From assembly GCF_039621855.1 (NCBI RefSeq), contig NZ_CP155071.1, forward strand, positions 3,100,001 to 3,164,000: a stretch of 64,000 nt of DNA, in the 5' to 3' direction. The notes beneath the pieces were generated by a model that was not told where the DNA came from, did no database searches, and saw only the letters and a program-made list of their open reading frames with translations. Position 1 is the stretch's first letter. The number at the start of each line of letters is the position of its first letter. Origin of the DNA: Erwinia sp. HDF1-3R (lineage in GTDB: Bacteria > Pseudomonadota > Gammaproteobacteria > Enterobacterales > Enterobacteriaceae). This document shows positions 1 through 8,751 of this stretch, in pieces. Both the position numbers and the translations under genes were made by a program.

Positions 1-2
1 AT

Positions 3-734
3 AACGCCTCGCTGAGCGGCGTGGCCGGAGAAGATCAAACCGGCTACAGCCTGAACGTTAATCGCGACCAGCGCCAGAGGGATACCACTTTCAGCGGCAG
101 CGTTAACCGGAAAATGTCCCTGGCCAGTCTTACGGCCACCGCTTCAACGTCGTCGCGGTTTAATCAGATGTCGGTGAATGCGATGGGCGCGGCGGTACTG
201 CACAGCGGCGGACTGACGCTGGGAAATTATGTCAGTGATACCTTTGCGCTGATTGAGGCAAAAGGCGCTCAGGGAGCACGGGTTATCAGTAGCCCCGGCA
301 TTCACGTTGACGGTTCGGGATACGCCCTGGTGCCCTCCCTGATCCCTTACCACTATAACGCTATCGCGCTGGATGCCAGCGGCAGCGACAGTCAGGTTGA
401 GGTGCAGAACAGCGAGAAAACCATCGCGCCTTATGCCGGTGCTATGGTCAGGGTTAAATTTCAGACGCTGCGCGGCTATCCGGTGATGATGAAAACGACC
501 ACTAACCGGAATATTTCAGTGCCAATGGGCGCCGATATTATCAATGAACAAAGAAAAACCATTGGGACCTTCGGCCAGGCAGGGAATGCGTATCTGCGGC
601 TGAGTGAGACGCAGGGAACGCTGAAGGCCGTCTGGGGTGCGGGTAAAAATGATTCATGCACCATTAATTATCATATCCCAACGCCCAAACCGGATGCGGT
701 TATTACCTATGCAAACGCCGTGTGTCGTTTCTGA
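3..734 (+). CDS. Fimbrial outer-membrane usher, C-terminal part (partial at window edge)
   Basis: The reading frame is open from the first bases of the window, so only the last ~243 residues of a protein that begins upstream are present. Ushers form the outer-membrane pore through which chaperone-bound pilus subunits are secreted and assembled. The visible part matches the end of the barrel and the plug-proximal C-terminal domains: repeated alternating beta-strand residues, the run VISSPGIHVDGSGYALVP, and a C-terminal carboxylate-binding-type domain with paired Cys residues near the end (DSCTINY and AVCRF). It is followed after 16 bp by an adhesin gene and then a chaperone, which supports the assignment. 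The pilus type cannot be fixed without the N-terminal part. Confidence 0.88.
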   Translation, partial: NASLSGVAGEDQTGYSLNVNRDQRQRDTTFSGSVNRKMSLASLTATASTSSRFNQMSVNAMGAAVLHSGGLTLGNYVSDTFALIEAKGAQGARVISSPGIHVDGSGYALVPSLIPYHYNAIALDASGSDSQVEVQNSEKTIAPYAGAMVRVKFQTLRGYPVMMKTTTNRNISVPMGADIINEQRKTIGTFGQAGNAYLRLSETQGTLKAVWGAGKNDSCTINYHIPTPKPDAVITYANAVCRF

Positions 735-750
735 TTTACCAGGATAAAAA

Positions 751-2028
751 ATGAAATATTGTATTTATGCTTTCGTTGTCCTTATTTCCAGCCTCTGTAC
801 GCCGCTGCAGGCAAACTGTACCCGCATCAGGGCGGTCGATCAGGGGTGTGATGCCTGTGGCGCATCGCTGAATCTGGGTAACATTGGCCTGATGGACCTG
901 CGATATCAGCCTGCCGGTACGGTGCTGGCCCGTTCCGTATTTCAGGTTGTTCCCTCGATTAAAAATAGCGATCCCGAACGCGTGCTCTATGAGTGCGACC
1001 TGGCGGATAAGGACAAGATCTTTGAGGTATTTGCCACCAATGGCGACAGTAACGTCGGGGGCGCATGGAATATGGGGGATAACTATTTCCAGACCTATTT
1101 CCCCTTTACCGCGCTGAAGCTGGTTCATCTGCGCAGCAGTAAGCCTTTTACGCGGATCTGGCAGAAAGTCCCGCTGACTGACTATGACGTGAGCGGCAAT
1201 AAAATACTGATTAAAGGCAAGCACTTCAGCCCGATCGGCGCTGAACTGATCAGGACAGATAAAAACAATCGGGATAGCGGCTATGCGTCATGGGGTTGTC
1301 CCTCTGCCGCAAAGGACAGCTATACGGGGTCCTATAACTGCAATCAGCCCAATGGCTACGTGGTTTTTATGGGGCCGGGCCAGAATGTTCCCGAAGCCGG
1401 AAAAGACAGCTGGAATAACTTTGACACCTGGATCACCGGACGTTATATGGCCTTCGGGATGAATACCGCGCCGGTCGCAACCCTTACGCAGAACCGGAGT
1501 CAGGGATGCCGGGTGGAAAACTATACCGCCCACGTCCTTTTTCCATCGGTCAGCATTAACGCGCTCTCGCAGGGTCAGTCGGTAAGTGCGCCGCTGAGCG
1601 TCACGCTCGAATGCTCAAATGCAGCAGAGACGCAATCTGGTGTGGCTTCAGGCCAGATCTCACTGGGTTTTCAGTCCAGCTATGCGGCCTGGCTTCAGGC
1701 TCAAAAGCTGGGGCTGACCGGGAGCAATGGCATTTCAGATTATCTGGTGTCTGATCACTATGATTCAGACCCCTCCCTTGCCACTGGCGTGGGTATCAAA
1801 CTCAATACCTCCAGCGGCAAACCGGTCTCATTTCTCGGCTGGAGTGATTACAGCAGCAGTGCCGGATGGCGGCCCGTGCTGGAGGACGCTCAACGAACCC
1901 GCGGCGGTCAGGGAGACAGCAACATGTATCAGAGAAACTTCGTTGCGCAGCTGGCTCAGCTGCCGGGAAAAAACGTCAGCGCGGGCAAAATTGACGCGAC
2001 CGCTTATCTCTTAATCAGGTTACAGTAG
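751..2028 (+). CDS. Fimbrial tip adhesin / minor pilin
   Basis: This encodes a secreted 425-residue protein. Residues 1-21 form a signal peptide ending LQA, followed directly by NCTRIRAVDQGCDACG. The size and layout fit a two-domain chaperone-usher adhesin: an N-terminal Cys-containing receptor-binding domain of about 250 residues, then a pilin-type domain from about residue 255 (Cys pair at SQGCRVENY and TLECSN) ending in alternating hydrophobic residues (ATAYLLIRLQ) that would be the donor-strand-accepting C-terminal strand. Translation starts 7 nt after AGGAT. It sits between usher and chaperone and so should be delivered by them. The receptor is unknown; I see no close match to FimH or PapG motifs. 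Confidence 0.8.
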   Translation: MKYCIYAFVVLISSLCTPLQANCTRIRAVDQGCDACGASLNLGNIGLMDLRYQPAGTVLARSVFQVVPSIKNSDPERVLYECDLADKDKIFEVFATNGDSNVGGAWNMGDNYFQTYFPFTALKLVHLRSSKPFTRIWQKVPLTDYDVSGNKILIKGKHFSPIGAELIRTDKNNRDSGYASWGCPSAAKDSYTGSYNCNQPNGYVVFMGPGQNVPEAGKDSWNNFDTWITGRYMAFGMNTAPVATLTQNRSQGCRVENYTAHVLFPSVSINALSQGQSVSAPLSVTLECSNAAETQSGVASGQISLGFQSSYAAWLQAQKLGLTGSNGISDYLVSDHYDSDPSLATGVGIKLNTSSGKPVSFLGWSDYSSSAGWRPVLEDAQRTRGGQGDSNMYQRNFVAQLAQLPGKNVSAGKIDATAYLLIRLQ

Positions 2029-2029
2029 A

Positions 2030-2773
2030 ATGAAAAAACTCTTCCTGCTCCTCGCATCCTTTGCCACGGCCTGTCCTGCCGCTATTATTCCTCAGGCCAG
2101 CCGGGTTATTTTCCATCCGCACCAGGTGCGTGCTCCTTTACTGCTGGTCAACAGCGCCGACACCCCGGCGCTGGTCCAGAGCTGGGTAGACCGGGGGACG
2201 CCGGACAAGGATCCGGGAAGCCAGGCTTTCCCTTTCGTCGCGCTTCCCGGCGTGTTTACGCTCAATAAAGGTGAAAAAAAGGAGATCACAATCATGCGAA
2301 GTGCGCTGGCAGATAAACTCCCCACCGATCGGGAGTCGCTCTACTGGCTGAATATCTATGAAATAAGCTCGGTCAAAAAAAGCACCCTGAGGGAGGCAAA
2401 TAATAAGGTGAGTATTGCCTTAAATACCCAGCTCAAAGTGATTAATCGCCCGTTCAAAGAAACGGAATCATTTGAGCAGAGGACCAAAAGAGTGGTTTTC
2501 AAACTTCAGCGGTTAGCGGGTAAGGAGGGGGTGATCGCCGTTAACAACACCCCCTATTACTTTACGCCCGGAGAGATGAGTATCACCCTCGGCCAGAATA
2601 CCTATCCCGTTTACCTGGATGCGGAGAAAAACGTTGCCCCTTTCACCACCAGGACGTTTCCCCTGCAGAATAAAGCCGGAACATTGCCCGACGGTGAATC
2701 GACACTCAACTATACCGCAATAGACGACCAGGGCGCCTTGCATCCCTTTTCCTTTCTGCTGCGTGGGAGCTGA
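2030..2773 (+). CDS. Periplasmic pilus assembly chaperone (PapD-like)
   Basis: This 247-residue protein has a signal peptide (residues 1-17, ending CPAA) and two immunoglobulin-like domains. The first contains the typical chaperone features: TRVIF-like start (SRVIFHPHQVRAPLLLVN), the VQSWVD segment, FPFVALPGVFTLNKGEKKEITIM, and YWLNIYEIS around residues 100-110. The start codon follows the adhesin stop after a single base, so the genes are translationally coupled. Family role: it binds subunits emerging from the Sec system by donor-strand complementation and passes them to the usher. Placing the chaperone last, after the adhesin, is less common than chaperone before usher. Confidence 0.9.
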   Translation: MKKLFLLLASFATACPAAIIPQASRVIFHPHQVRAPLLLVNSADTPALVQSWVDRGTPDKDPGSQAFPFVALPGVFTLNKGEKKEITIMRSALADKLPTDRESLYWLNIYEISSVKKSTLREANNKVSIALNTQLKVINRPFKETESFEQRTKRVVFKLQRLAGKEGVIAVNNTPYYFTPGEMSITLGQNTYPVYLDAEKNVAPFTTRTFPLQNKAGTLPDGESTLNYTAIDDQGALHPFSFLLRGS

Positions 2774-2793
2774 GCCAGGTTCAGGCGAAAGGC

Positions 2794-3444
2794 TTAATGA
2801 TGCAGCATTTCGTCTGCCACCTCTTTATCCGACAGCTGATAAGGGTAATAGGTTGGCCAGTTGTCCATCTCTTCCAGCAGCGCCTGCTGCGAGCGGTTGC
2901 CCATGAAAATGTGGAAATGGCTGGATTTTCGCGGCGCGATAATATGATCGCTGAACTGCACGTATTTTGGCGCGCTGCTGTTGGCGTCGTGACATTCAAA
3001 CAGGTAGCGAACGCCCTTTTTACCGGAGACATAGGTCAATATTTTATGACCCGCGTAGGTGTAGTGGCAGGCACTGACCTTGTCCCCGACGTGGAACTCC
3101 ATCACGCCATCCTCAATGCCAATGGTGGCGACGTCGGTGGCATAGCCGGTGCGGTAATACTCCTTTACCGACGCAAAGGTTTTGCTGTTGTCCTTTTCGG
3201 CCTTTTTACGGAATACTGCATCCAGAGTGCCCTTCTGCAGCAGCGGATAAACCGACTGCCACATCCCTTCCCAGTCGGTCAGATTTCTGTCCTGCACATC
3301 CCGATCGGCAAACACCCCTTCCGCCGCGTGCTGTTCTGTCTCACTCAGCGGCTTGCCGTGTGAATGATGCGCATGTGACAGCGCCTCGCTGCTGACGATC
3401 AGCATCCCCGATGCCAACACCCACTTACCCAGATGACTCTTCAA
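2794..3444 (-). CDS. zinT: Periplasmic zinc-binding lipocalin-like protein ZinT
   Basis: This 216-residue protein matches the ZinT/YodA family in length and sequence. It has a signal peptide followed by a His-rich mature N-terminus (HAHHSHG), then the lipocalin-like barrel. Conserved blocks include [44 protein letters not shown] (metal-binding His cluster) and [10 protein letters not shown]. Family role: binds Zn2+ (and Cd2+) in the periplasm and assists ZnuA under zinc starvation. The reading frame starts with TTG, preceded by GAGGG at suitable spacing. A perfect Zur-like palindrome lies about 31 nt upstream of the start, so zinc-dependent repression is very likely. It stands alone, transcribed toward the fimbrial operon. 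Confidence 0.93.
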   Translation of the reverse strand: MKSHLGKWVLASGMLIVSSEALSHAHHSHGKPLSETEQHAAEGVFADRDVQDRNLTDWEGMWQSVYPLLQKGTLDAVFRKKAEKDNSKTFASVKEYYRTGYATDVATIGIEDGVMEFHVGDKVSACHYTYAGHKILTYVSGKKGVRYLFECHDANSSAPKYVQFSDHIIAPRKSSHFHIFMGNRSQQALLEEMDNWPTYYPYQLSDKEVADEMLHH

Positions 3445-3474
3445 CGTTCGACCCTCGCTTTAGTAAAGATTCAA

Positions 3475-3493
3475 AATGTTATGATATAACATT
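3475..3493. promoter_or_regulatory. Zur box upstream of zinT
   Basis: AATGTTATGATATAACATT is a perfect palindrome: two 8-bp arms around a 3-bp centre. It agrees with the enterobacterial Zur operator core (GTTATaaTATAAC). It lies about 30 bp upstream of the zinT start, where it would cover the promoter. Confidence 0.85.
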
Positions 3494-3731
3494 ACACAAA
3501 GCAAGTGAGCGCGAAACTCAGGAGGATCGGTAGCAGGGATAAGCCGTGTCAGGTTACTGCAAAATGTGCACAGGTGACTCTTTTGTAAGGAATTATTCAA
3601 ATATCCAATACCCTGACGCCTCCCCCACAGCCAGGGTAACATCGCTTAAATAAATATCCCTCTCACCCTGTTGCTCTCTAAGGCTGCTGTCGATAGTAGA
3701 TCTGCCCCATAACCTTTAGCTGGATGGATAC

Positions 3732-5276
3732 ATGAAAATATCGACCCGTTTGACAGCAGGTTTTTCCCTGTTAATTTTGCTCTTTATTCTTTGTCTGGGC
3801 CTGGCATTTAATGGTCTGAGTCAGTCCAGAGACAGTATGAACACCGTCGTTAACCTTAAGCTGAAAAAAGTCGTGCTGGTTAACGAAATGGGTACCACGC
3901 TGCGAAATATGCTGGTCGAAATAAGGAACATGGCGCTCTTTACCGATCCTCAGGCCATTGAGTCGGAGCTGTCCCGCTTCGATCAACAAAAGCAGGTGTA
4001 TCTGCAAACGCGTGATGCGCTTGCCGTCATCATCCATGCCGAAGGGGCCCCCGCTGAAGTGAAGCTGCTGGCAGACGTCAGTGATTCAGAGAAAGCCGCC
4101 CTCACCGCCCTTGATACCGCTGCCCATATGGCGCAGCAGCGTCAGCTCCAGGGGTTCGCAGATTATCTCACTCACGGGGTGAGGCCCCCGCAGCAGGTGC
4201 TGGTCGCCAGTCTTAATGCCCTGACAGATATTCAGACCCAACAGGCCGAGGAGACGGCCAGGGCAAACAGCGCAGCCGTAAACCGCCTTTCACTGCTGTT
4301 AGGCATCATGATGGTGGTCTCCGTTATTGCCGCAGCGATCGTCTGTATCCTGACCGTACGTCTGCTGATGCGTCAGCTGGGCGGTGAACCGGTTCAGGCT
4401 CAACGTCTGGCCGCCGCCATCGCCAGCGGCGATCTGACAACGTCGGTCGCTTTACGCCATAACGACAGCAGCAGTCTGCTGGCCTCCCTGGCGGGTATGC
4501 AGGTAAACCTGCGCGGCCTGGTGTCGCAGATTAAAGAGGCTGCGGTTTCCGTTGCGCTCGCCTCAGACGAAATAGCCCGGGGTAATACCGAACTTTCATC
4601 CCGAACCGAACAGCAGGCGGCAGCGCTGCAGGAAACGGCGGCAAGCATGGAGCAGCTAACCGCAACGGTGAAAAGCAATAGCGTCGGCGCACAGCAGACG
4701 GCAAACTCCGCCAGGGAAGCGGCGTCACTGGCCCGCAACGGCGACGCCGAGGTTCAGCGAATGACGGTGACCATGAGCGATATTTCCCTCAGTGCGGGTA
4801 AGGTGCGTGATATTACCAGCGTGATTGAAGGCATCGCCTTTCAGACTAATATCCTGGCGCTGAACGCCGCGGTCGAAGCGGCCCGTGCCGGAGAACAGGG
4901 CAGAGGTTTTGCGGTGGTCGCCGGCGAGGTCAGGACGCTGGCGCAGCGCAGTGCGGTGGCAGCAAAAGAGATAAAAGCGCTGATCGAGCAGGCCGTGACG
5001 CAGGTGGAAGGCGGCGTGGCCGTTGCACAGGGAACGGGGCAAAGCATCATCAAAATCGTTAATATGGTCGGCAGCCTCGCCGACGCGATGGAGGAGATAT
5101 CACTGGCGTCATCAGAGCAGATGCAGGGAATTTCGCAGGTCAGCATCGCGGTGAGTCAGATGGATGGCGTCACGCAGAATAATGCGGCACTGGTTGAGGA
5201 ATCCTCCTCGGCTTCACACTCCCTTTCCGGGCAGGCTCATGCGCTGCGGAGCATGGTGGACACCTTCCGGGTCTGA
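3732..5276 (+). CDS. Methyl-accepting chemotaxis protein
   Basis: This 514-residue inner-membrane chemoreceptor has TM1 at about residues 10-30, a periplasmic helical sensor (about 31-188), TM2 at about 190-212, a HAMP linker, and a cytoplasmic coiled-coil signalling domain. The signalling hairpin tip contains [16 protein letters not shown] and [16 protein letters not shown], the most conserved segment of the family, which binds CheA and CheW. Potential methylation helices flank it ([15 protein letters not shown]). The C-terminus ends MVDTFRV, without an NWETF-like CheR tether, so methylation probably depends on other receptors. The ligand cannot be deduced from the sensor domain. Overall layout resembles the four-helix-bundle Tar/Tsr class. 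Confidence 0.93.
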   Translation: MKISTRLTAGFSLLILLFILCLGLAFNGLSQSRDSMNTVVNLKLKKVVLVNEMGTTLRNMLVEIRNMALFTDPQAIESELSRFDQQKQVYLQTRDALAVIIHAEGAPAEVKLLADVSDSEKAALTALDTAAHMAQQRQLQGFADYLTHGVRPPQQVLVASLNALTDIQTQQAEETARANSAAVNRLSLLLGIMMVVSVIAAAIVCILTVRLLMRQLGGEPVQAQRLAAAIASGDLTTSVALRHNDSSSLLASLAGMQVNLRGLVSQIKEAAVSVALASDEIARGNTELSSRTEQQAAALQETAASMEQLTATVKSNSVGAQQTANSAREAASLARNGDAEVQRMTVTMSDISLSAGKVRDITSVIEGIAFQTNILALNAAVEAARAGEQGRGFAVVAGEVRTLAQRSAVAAKEIKALIEQAVTQVEGGVAVAQGTGQSIIKIVNMVGSLADAMEEISLASSEQMQGISQVSIAVSQMDGVTQNNAALVEESSSASHSLSGQAHALRSMVDTFRV

Positions 5277-5309
5277 ATCCCGCCGGGCTAACACCGCAGG
5301 CTAAAACAC

Positions 5310-5339
5310 GGCGTCGGCTATCTCTGCCGACGCCTCTTT
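5310..5339. terminator. Bidirectional terminator-like hairpin between convergent genes
   Basis: A 9-bp perfect stem GGCGTCGGC / GCCGACGCC with a 7-nt loop lies between the chemoreceptor and aminotransferase stop codons. It is followed by TCTTTC on the plus strand and preceded by an AAAACA run, so it could act on both strands. Confidence 0.7.
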
Positions 5340-6550
5340 CAGGCCGTTAAGCGACGGCAGGCGGCCTCAAGCCGCTGGCAGGCTTCCTCCAGCAGTTCGT
5401 CTTTTACCGCATAGGCGATGCGCAGATAGCCCGGCATGCCGAAGGCCGATCCGTGCAGTACCGCAACACCCGCCTCTGCCAGCAGCCAGCGGGCCACGTC
5501 GCTATCGTCAGCCAGGGATTCGCCCGTCGGGGTGATGCGCCCAATCAGCCCTTTACAGTTGGCAAACAGATAGAATGCTCCGTCGGGCGGGGTGGCGCTT
5601 AGCCCGTCCGTTGCCGCCACCCATGCCATCACGCGCTGGCGACGGCGGGCCAGCTTCTCCAGCCATTGGGTAAAAAAGGCGGCGGGCTGTTGCAGGGCGG
5701 CCACGGCCGCCGCCTGCGAAATACTGCTGGGGTTGGAGGTACTCTGCGATTGCAGAATTTGCATCGCTGCGATCAGCCAGGCGGGTCCGGCGGCATAGCC
5801 CAGCCGCCAGCCGGTCATCGCATGACTTTTCGAGACGCCGTTAATCGTTAGCGTTCTCTCTGCCAGCTGCGGCGCCGCCTGAGCAAAGGTAGCAAACGGC
5901 GCGCCGTTATAGCGCAGCGGCTCGTAGATATCATCGGCCATAATCAGTACCTGCGGATGGTCGGCCAGCACACCGGCCAGCGCGCGCAGCTCCTGAAGGC
6001 TGTAGATCGCCCCGGTAGGGTTGCCGGGGGAGTTCAGAATCACCCAGCGCGTCTGCGGGGTAATGGCCTGCGCCAGGGTGTCCGGTCGCAGTTTCCAGCC
6101 GTGCTGCTCCTCGCAGGGCACGATTACCGGCTCGCCCTCGGCCAGCGCCACCATATCCGGATAAGAGACCCAGTAGGGCGCGGGAATAATCACCTGCTGA
6201 CCCGGGTCAACCGTCGCCAGCAGCGCATTGAAGATCAGCTGTTTAGCCCCGCTGCCCGCGATGATCTCATGCTGTTGGAATGTCAGGCCGTTATCCCGGG
6301 CAAACTTATGCGCGATGGCCCGTTTCAGCTCGGCGGTGCCCGCCACGGCGGTGTATTTGGTCTGCTGACCCACAATGGCCGCTATCCCGGCATAGCTGAT
6401 GACATCGGGAGTGGCAAAGTCCAGCTCCCCCTCTCCCAGGTTGATGATCCGTTTCCCTGCGGCCTCCAGTTCACGAACGCGATCGGAAATCGCGGCGGTC
6501 GGCGAAGGTCTTACCCGCTGCATACGGCGGGCGGTAGTGGTGTTATTCAT
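5339..6550 (-). CDS. PLP-dependent aminotransferase (aspartate aminotransferase family, class I)
   Basis: The 403-residue product is a fold-type I aminotransferase. Visible family blocks are NLGEGELDFATPD, YTAVAGTAELKRAIA, NSPGNPTGAIYS (cofactor ring contact), DDIYEPLRY and SKSHAMTGWRLGYA with the Schiff-base Lys. The C-terminal arm carries YLRIAYA with the carboxylate-binding Arg. I chose the ATG at 6550 because AGAGGA precedes it; a longer reading frame exists but lacks a ribosome site. It is divergent from the amidotransferase gene, with a common 75-bp intergenic region. The neighbouring amino-acid transporter and amidohydrolase suggest a catabolic role; the exact amino donor is not readable. 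Confidence 0.9.
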   Translation of the reverse strand: MNNTTTARRMQRVRPSPTAAISDRVRELEAAGKRIINLGEGELDFATPDVISYAGIAAIVGQQTKYTAVAGTAELKRAIAHKFARDNGLTFQQHEIIAGSGAKQLIFNALLATVDPGQQVIIPAPYWVSYPDMVALAEGEPVIVPCEEQHGWKLRPDTLAQAITPQTRWVILNSPGNPTGAIYSLQELRALAGVLADHPQVLIMADDIYEPLRYNGAPFATFAQAAPQLAERTLTINGVSKSHAMTGWRLGYAAGPAWLIAAMQILQSQSTSNPSSISQAAAVAALQQPAAFFTQWLEKLARRRQRVMAWVAATDGLSATPPDGAFYLFANCKGLIGRITPTGESLADDSDVARWLLAEAGVAVLHGSAFGMPGYLRIAYAVKDELLEEACQRLEAACRRLTA

Positions 6551-6570
6551 AAATCCTCTTTGTATATGTT

Positions 6571-6588
6571 GACTCAGTGAATACAATC
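6571..6588. promoter_or_regulatory. Shared candidate operator, site A (aminotransferase/amidotransferase intergenic)
   Basis: GACTCAGTGAATACAATC occurs between the divergent aminotransferase and amidotransferase genes. It matches site B upstream of the ABC transporter operon (14599-14616) at 15 of 18 positions, in the same orientation. TTGTAT and ATACAA half-sites also flank this copy. I infer a binding site for the GntR-type regulator encoded at 14754. Confidence 0.45.
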
Positions 6589-6625
6589 GATTGCGTACCT
6601 CAACCCAGACAGCCAGGAGCTTGCC

Positions 6626-7765
6626 GTGTCACTGACTTTTATCCTCGACGATGCCAGACTGCCCGCCCACTATGGTGCCTGTGCGGTAACCTGGGCCAGG
6701 CAGCAGCGCCTGCCCCTGTGGAGCCTGCGGCCGACCTTTAGCGGCGACTACCCCGACAGCCATCAGCACGTGGTCGCGGCCGGTTACTGCGTCACCAGCG
6801 GGCTTTATACCTGCGACCCGCAGCTGCGGGAGGTGAGCGATATCGCGCAGCTTCCTGCGCATGATGCCGTCGTGGTGCTTGCCGCAGGTGATGCTGAGCG
6901 CGTGGCGCACCTGCCGGGAAACCGGCTTTACGCTCAGCACGCAGGCGGGCTGTTACAGCTCTGCGACGCCGCAGGCTGCGTGCTGTTGCGACAACCTGCG
7001 CCTGGCGGCCGCTCACGCACCCAGCCGGTCGGTGAAACCCTGGTACTGGGGCTGGTGGGACGGGAAGCGGATCACCGTGAGGTTTATCCTGCCACCCTGG
7101 CGGCACTTGACGATGCCGCCCACCCGCTCGGCATTCAGCTCCGCCTGCGTTTTTTACCGCCTGCCGACCTGTCCGCCCCTCTGGATGAGCTGAGCGAACT
7201 GGACGCGGTAGTGCTGCCCGGCGGTGCCTCCATGGCGGCCGTCAGCGGGCAGATCCGCGTGGCCCACGCCACCCTGCAGAGTCATCTACCCACCCTGGGC
7301 CTGTGCCTCGGTATGCAGAGCATGGCCACGGCGGCGGTACGCCTTCAGCCCGGGTGCGACGGGGCAATCCTGGCGGAGGTGGCGCCGGATGCCGCCCTGC
7401 ACAGTTTTATCCGCTTCGGGAATGGCGCTCACCGCTGCGGGCTGCTGCCTTTTACCCCTGCTGCGCCGCTGCCCGCCCCGCTTCCCTCCCAGATGCATTA
7501 CAACCATCGCTACCGGTTTAACCCCGCCCTTCGCGCCCAGCTGGCCGCCAGCGGTATTGTCGTTACGGCCGAAACCGCCGGGACCGTTGAGGCTATCTCC
7601 CTGCCCGACCACCCTTTCTGGCACGGCGTTCAGGGGCATCCGGAACTGCTGTCGCGCCCGGAGGCGCCACACGGCCTGTTTACCCGGCTGCTTGAGGCGG
7701 CCCTTAGCCAGCGTGGGGTGCGCCGCACGGGTCTGAAACATCCCCGATCGCTAAGCGATACCTGA
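6626..7765 (+). CDS. Class I glutamine amidotransferase-like protein with N-terminal extension
   Basis: The 379-residue product has a C-terminal half resembling the glutaminase domain of CTP synthase. VVLPGG precedes the nucleophile elbow GLCLGMQ (Cys227), then comes MHYNHRYRFNP, and GHPELLSRP supplies the His338/Glu340 pair. The catalytic triad therefore looks intact. The first ~130 residues are an extra region I do not recognise; they contain no CTP synthase synthetase motifs. Translation starts at GTG, 7 nt after AGGAG. It is alone on the plus strand, divergent from the aminotransferase and convergent with the DapA-like gene. By analogy with gamma-glutamyl hydrolases of this superfamily it could cleave a glutamyl or amide bond, but that is inference. 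Confidence 0.78.
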   Translation: MSLTFILDDARLPAHYGACAVTWARQQRLPLWSLRPTFSGDYPDSHQHVVAAGYCVTSGLYTCDPQLREVSDIAQLPAHDAVVVLAAGDAERVAHLPGNRLYAQHAGGLLQLCDAAGCVLLRQPAPGGRSRTQPVGETLVLGLVGREADHREVYPATLAALDDAAHPLGIQLRLRFLPPADLSAPLDELSELDAVVLPGGASMAAVSGQIRVAHATLQSHLPTLGLCLGMQSMATAAVRLQPGCDGAILAEVAPDAALHSFIRFGNGAHRCGLLPFTPAAPLPAPLPSQMHYNHRYRFNPALRAQLAASGIVVTAETAGTVEAISLPDHPFWHGVQGHPELLSRPEAPHGLFTRLLEAALSQRGVRRTGLKHPRSLSDT

Positions 7766-7795
7766 CCCTCGCAGGCCCCGTTCAGTCTGCGAGGG
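7766..7795. terminator. Hairpin between convergent genes
   Basis: CCCTCGCAG and CTGCGAGGG form a perfect 9-bp stem around a 12-nt loop. It lies between the amidotransferase stop and the end of the minus-strand operon. There is no clear T-run on either side, so factor-independent termination is possible but not certain. Confidence 0.55.
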
Positions 7796-7818
7796 CCGCT
7801 CAGCGGATCGGGTCATCT

Positions 7819-8742
7819 TTACTCAGCCAGCGTGACGCCGCTGCGCGGATCGCTGGCGAGCGTCGTCATCACGCGGGTTAGCGCCGCCAGCGCCTCCGGC
7901 GAGATGGGTCTTAACGGGGCGCGCACCGTGCCGCCGTTAAAGCCGCGCAGCGCCATTGCCGCTTTAACCAGCTGCGGCTGACCGTGCTGGCGCGCCAGCG
8001 CGCGGTAGTCGTACCACAGCTGATGCAGACTGCGGGCGGTCTCCGCATCCCCCTGCTCCACCGCGCGAAAGGTTGCCAGAATAATCTCCGGTAACGCGCC
8101 GCTGTTGGTGGTACTGATGCCGTCAAAACCACACATCATCGGGCCAAGGAAGGCCAGATCGGAGGCGCAGAACAGCCGCAGCCGACCGCCCAGGCGGTTA
8201 GCAATCTGGTCGATAGCCGTCGGGTTGAGATCGCCCTGTTTAATCCCGACCACGCCCGGGATCTCTGCCAGCTGCACCAGCTGATCGGGTGAAAGGGTGA
8301 TACCAATGCCGGGCGCGTTGTAAATCAAAATGCCGGTTTTTGACAGCGGTGCCATTTCACAAAAAAAGGTGTGGATCTGCGCCTGGGTGATTTCACTGAC
8401 AAACGGCGGCGTGACCATCGGCAGGCCGCCAAGATCGCCCGCCAGCGCGGTAAGCTCCCGCACTTCGCGCGGATCGGCGCTGGCGCTGCACAGCATTACC
8501 GGAATGCGATCGCCCACGCAGGCCATCACTTCGCTAAACAGCGACCGCCGCTCGGCCAGTGACATCACCGGGAATTCACCGTAGGTGCCGCCAATCAGAA
8601 TGCCGTCGTAGCCCAGACCGATCACCCGCTCAATATTTTCACGCAGCGCCACAAAGTCGATGGCGCCCTGTGCATCAAAAGGCGTGACGGTAATGTTGAA
8701 GATGCCGCGCAGGCGCTCATGGCATTCAGTCATATCTTTCAT
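7819..8742 (-). CDS. Dihydrodipicolinate synthase / N-acetylneuraminate lyase family aldolase
   Basis: The 307-residue TIM-barrel protein has the hallmark residues of the DapA/NanA family: GGTYGEFPVMS (the GTTGE-type substrate loop), LIYNAPG with Tyr141, and GVVGIKQG with the Schiff-base Lys168. Such enzymes catalyse aldol condensation or cleavage on pyruvate-type substrates, or dehydration/hydration variants. It is the last gene of the minus-strand operon that begins at the transporter, 9 bp after the M24 gene. The Arg that binds the substrate in true DapA is not obvious, and a catabolic context argues against lysine synthesis, so an aldolase or dehydratase acting on the breakdown product is more likely. 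The start is supported by AAGGAA. Confidence 0.85.
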   Translation of the reverse strand: MKDMTECHERLRGIFNITVTPFDAQGAIDFVALRENIERVIGLGYDGILIGGTYGEFPVMSLAERRSLFSEVMACVGDRIPVMLCSASADPREVRELTALAGDLGGLPMVTPPFVSEITQAQIHTFFCEMAPLSKTGILIYNAPGIGITLSPDQLVQLAEIPGVVGIKQGDLNPTAIDQIANRLGGRLRLFCASDLAFLGPMMCGFDGISTTNSGALPEIILATFRAVEQGDAETARSLHQLWYDYRALARQHGQPQLVKAAMALRGFNGGTVRAPLRPISPEALAALTRVMTTLASDPRSGVTLAE

Positions 8743-8751
8743 TGTTGTTCC

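Noticed and set aside
7224..7736. Long open frames overlapping the amidotransferase gene in other frames
   Set aside because: They are Pro/Arg/Ala-rich products typical of GC-rich antisense or shifted frames; the amidotransferase frame has the motifs.
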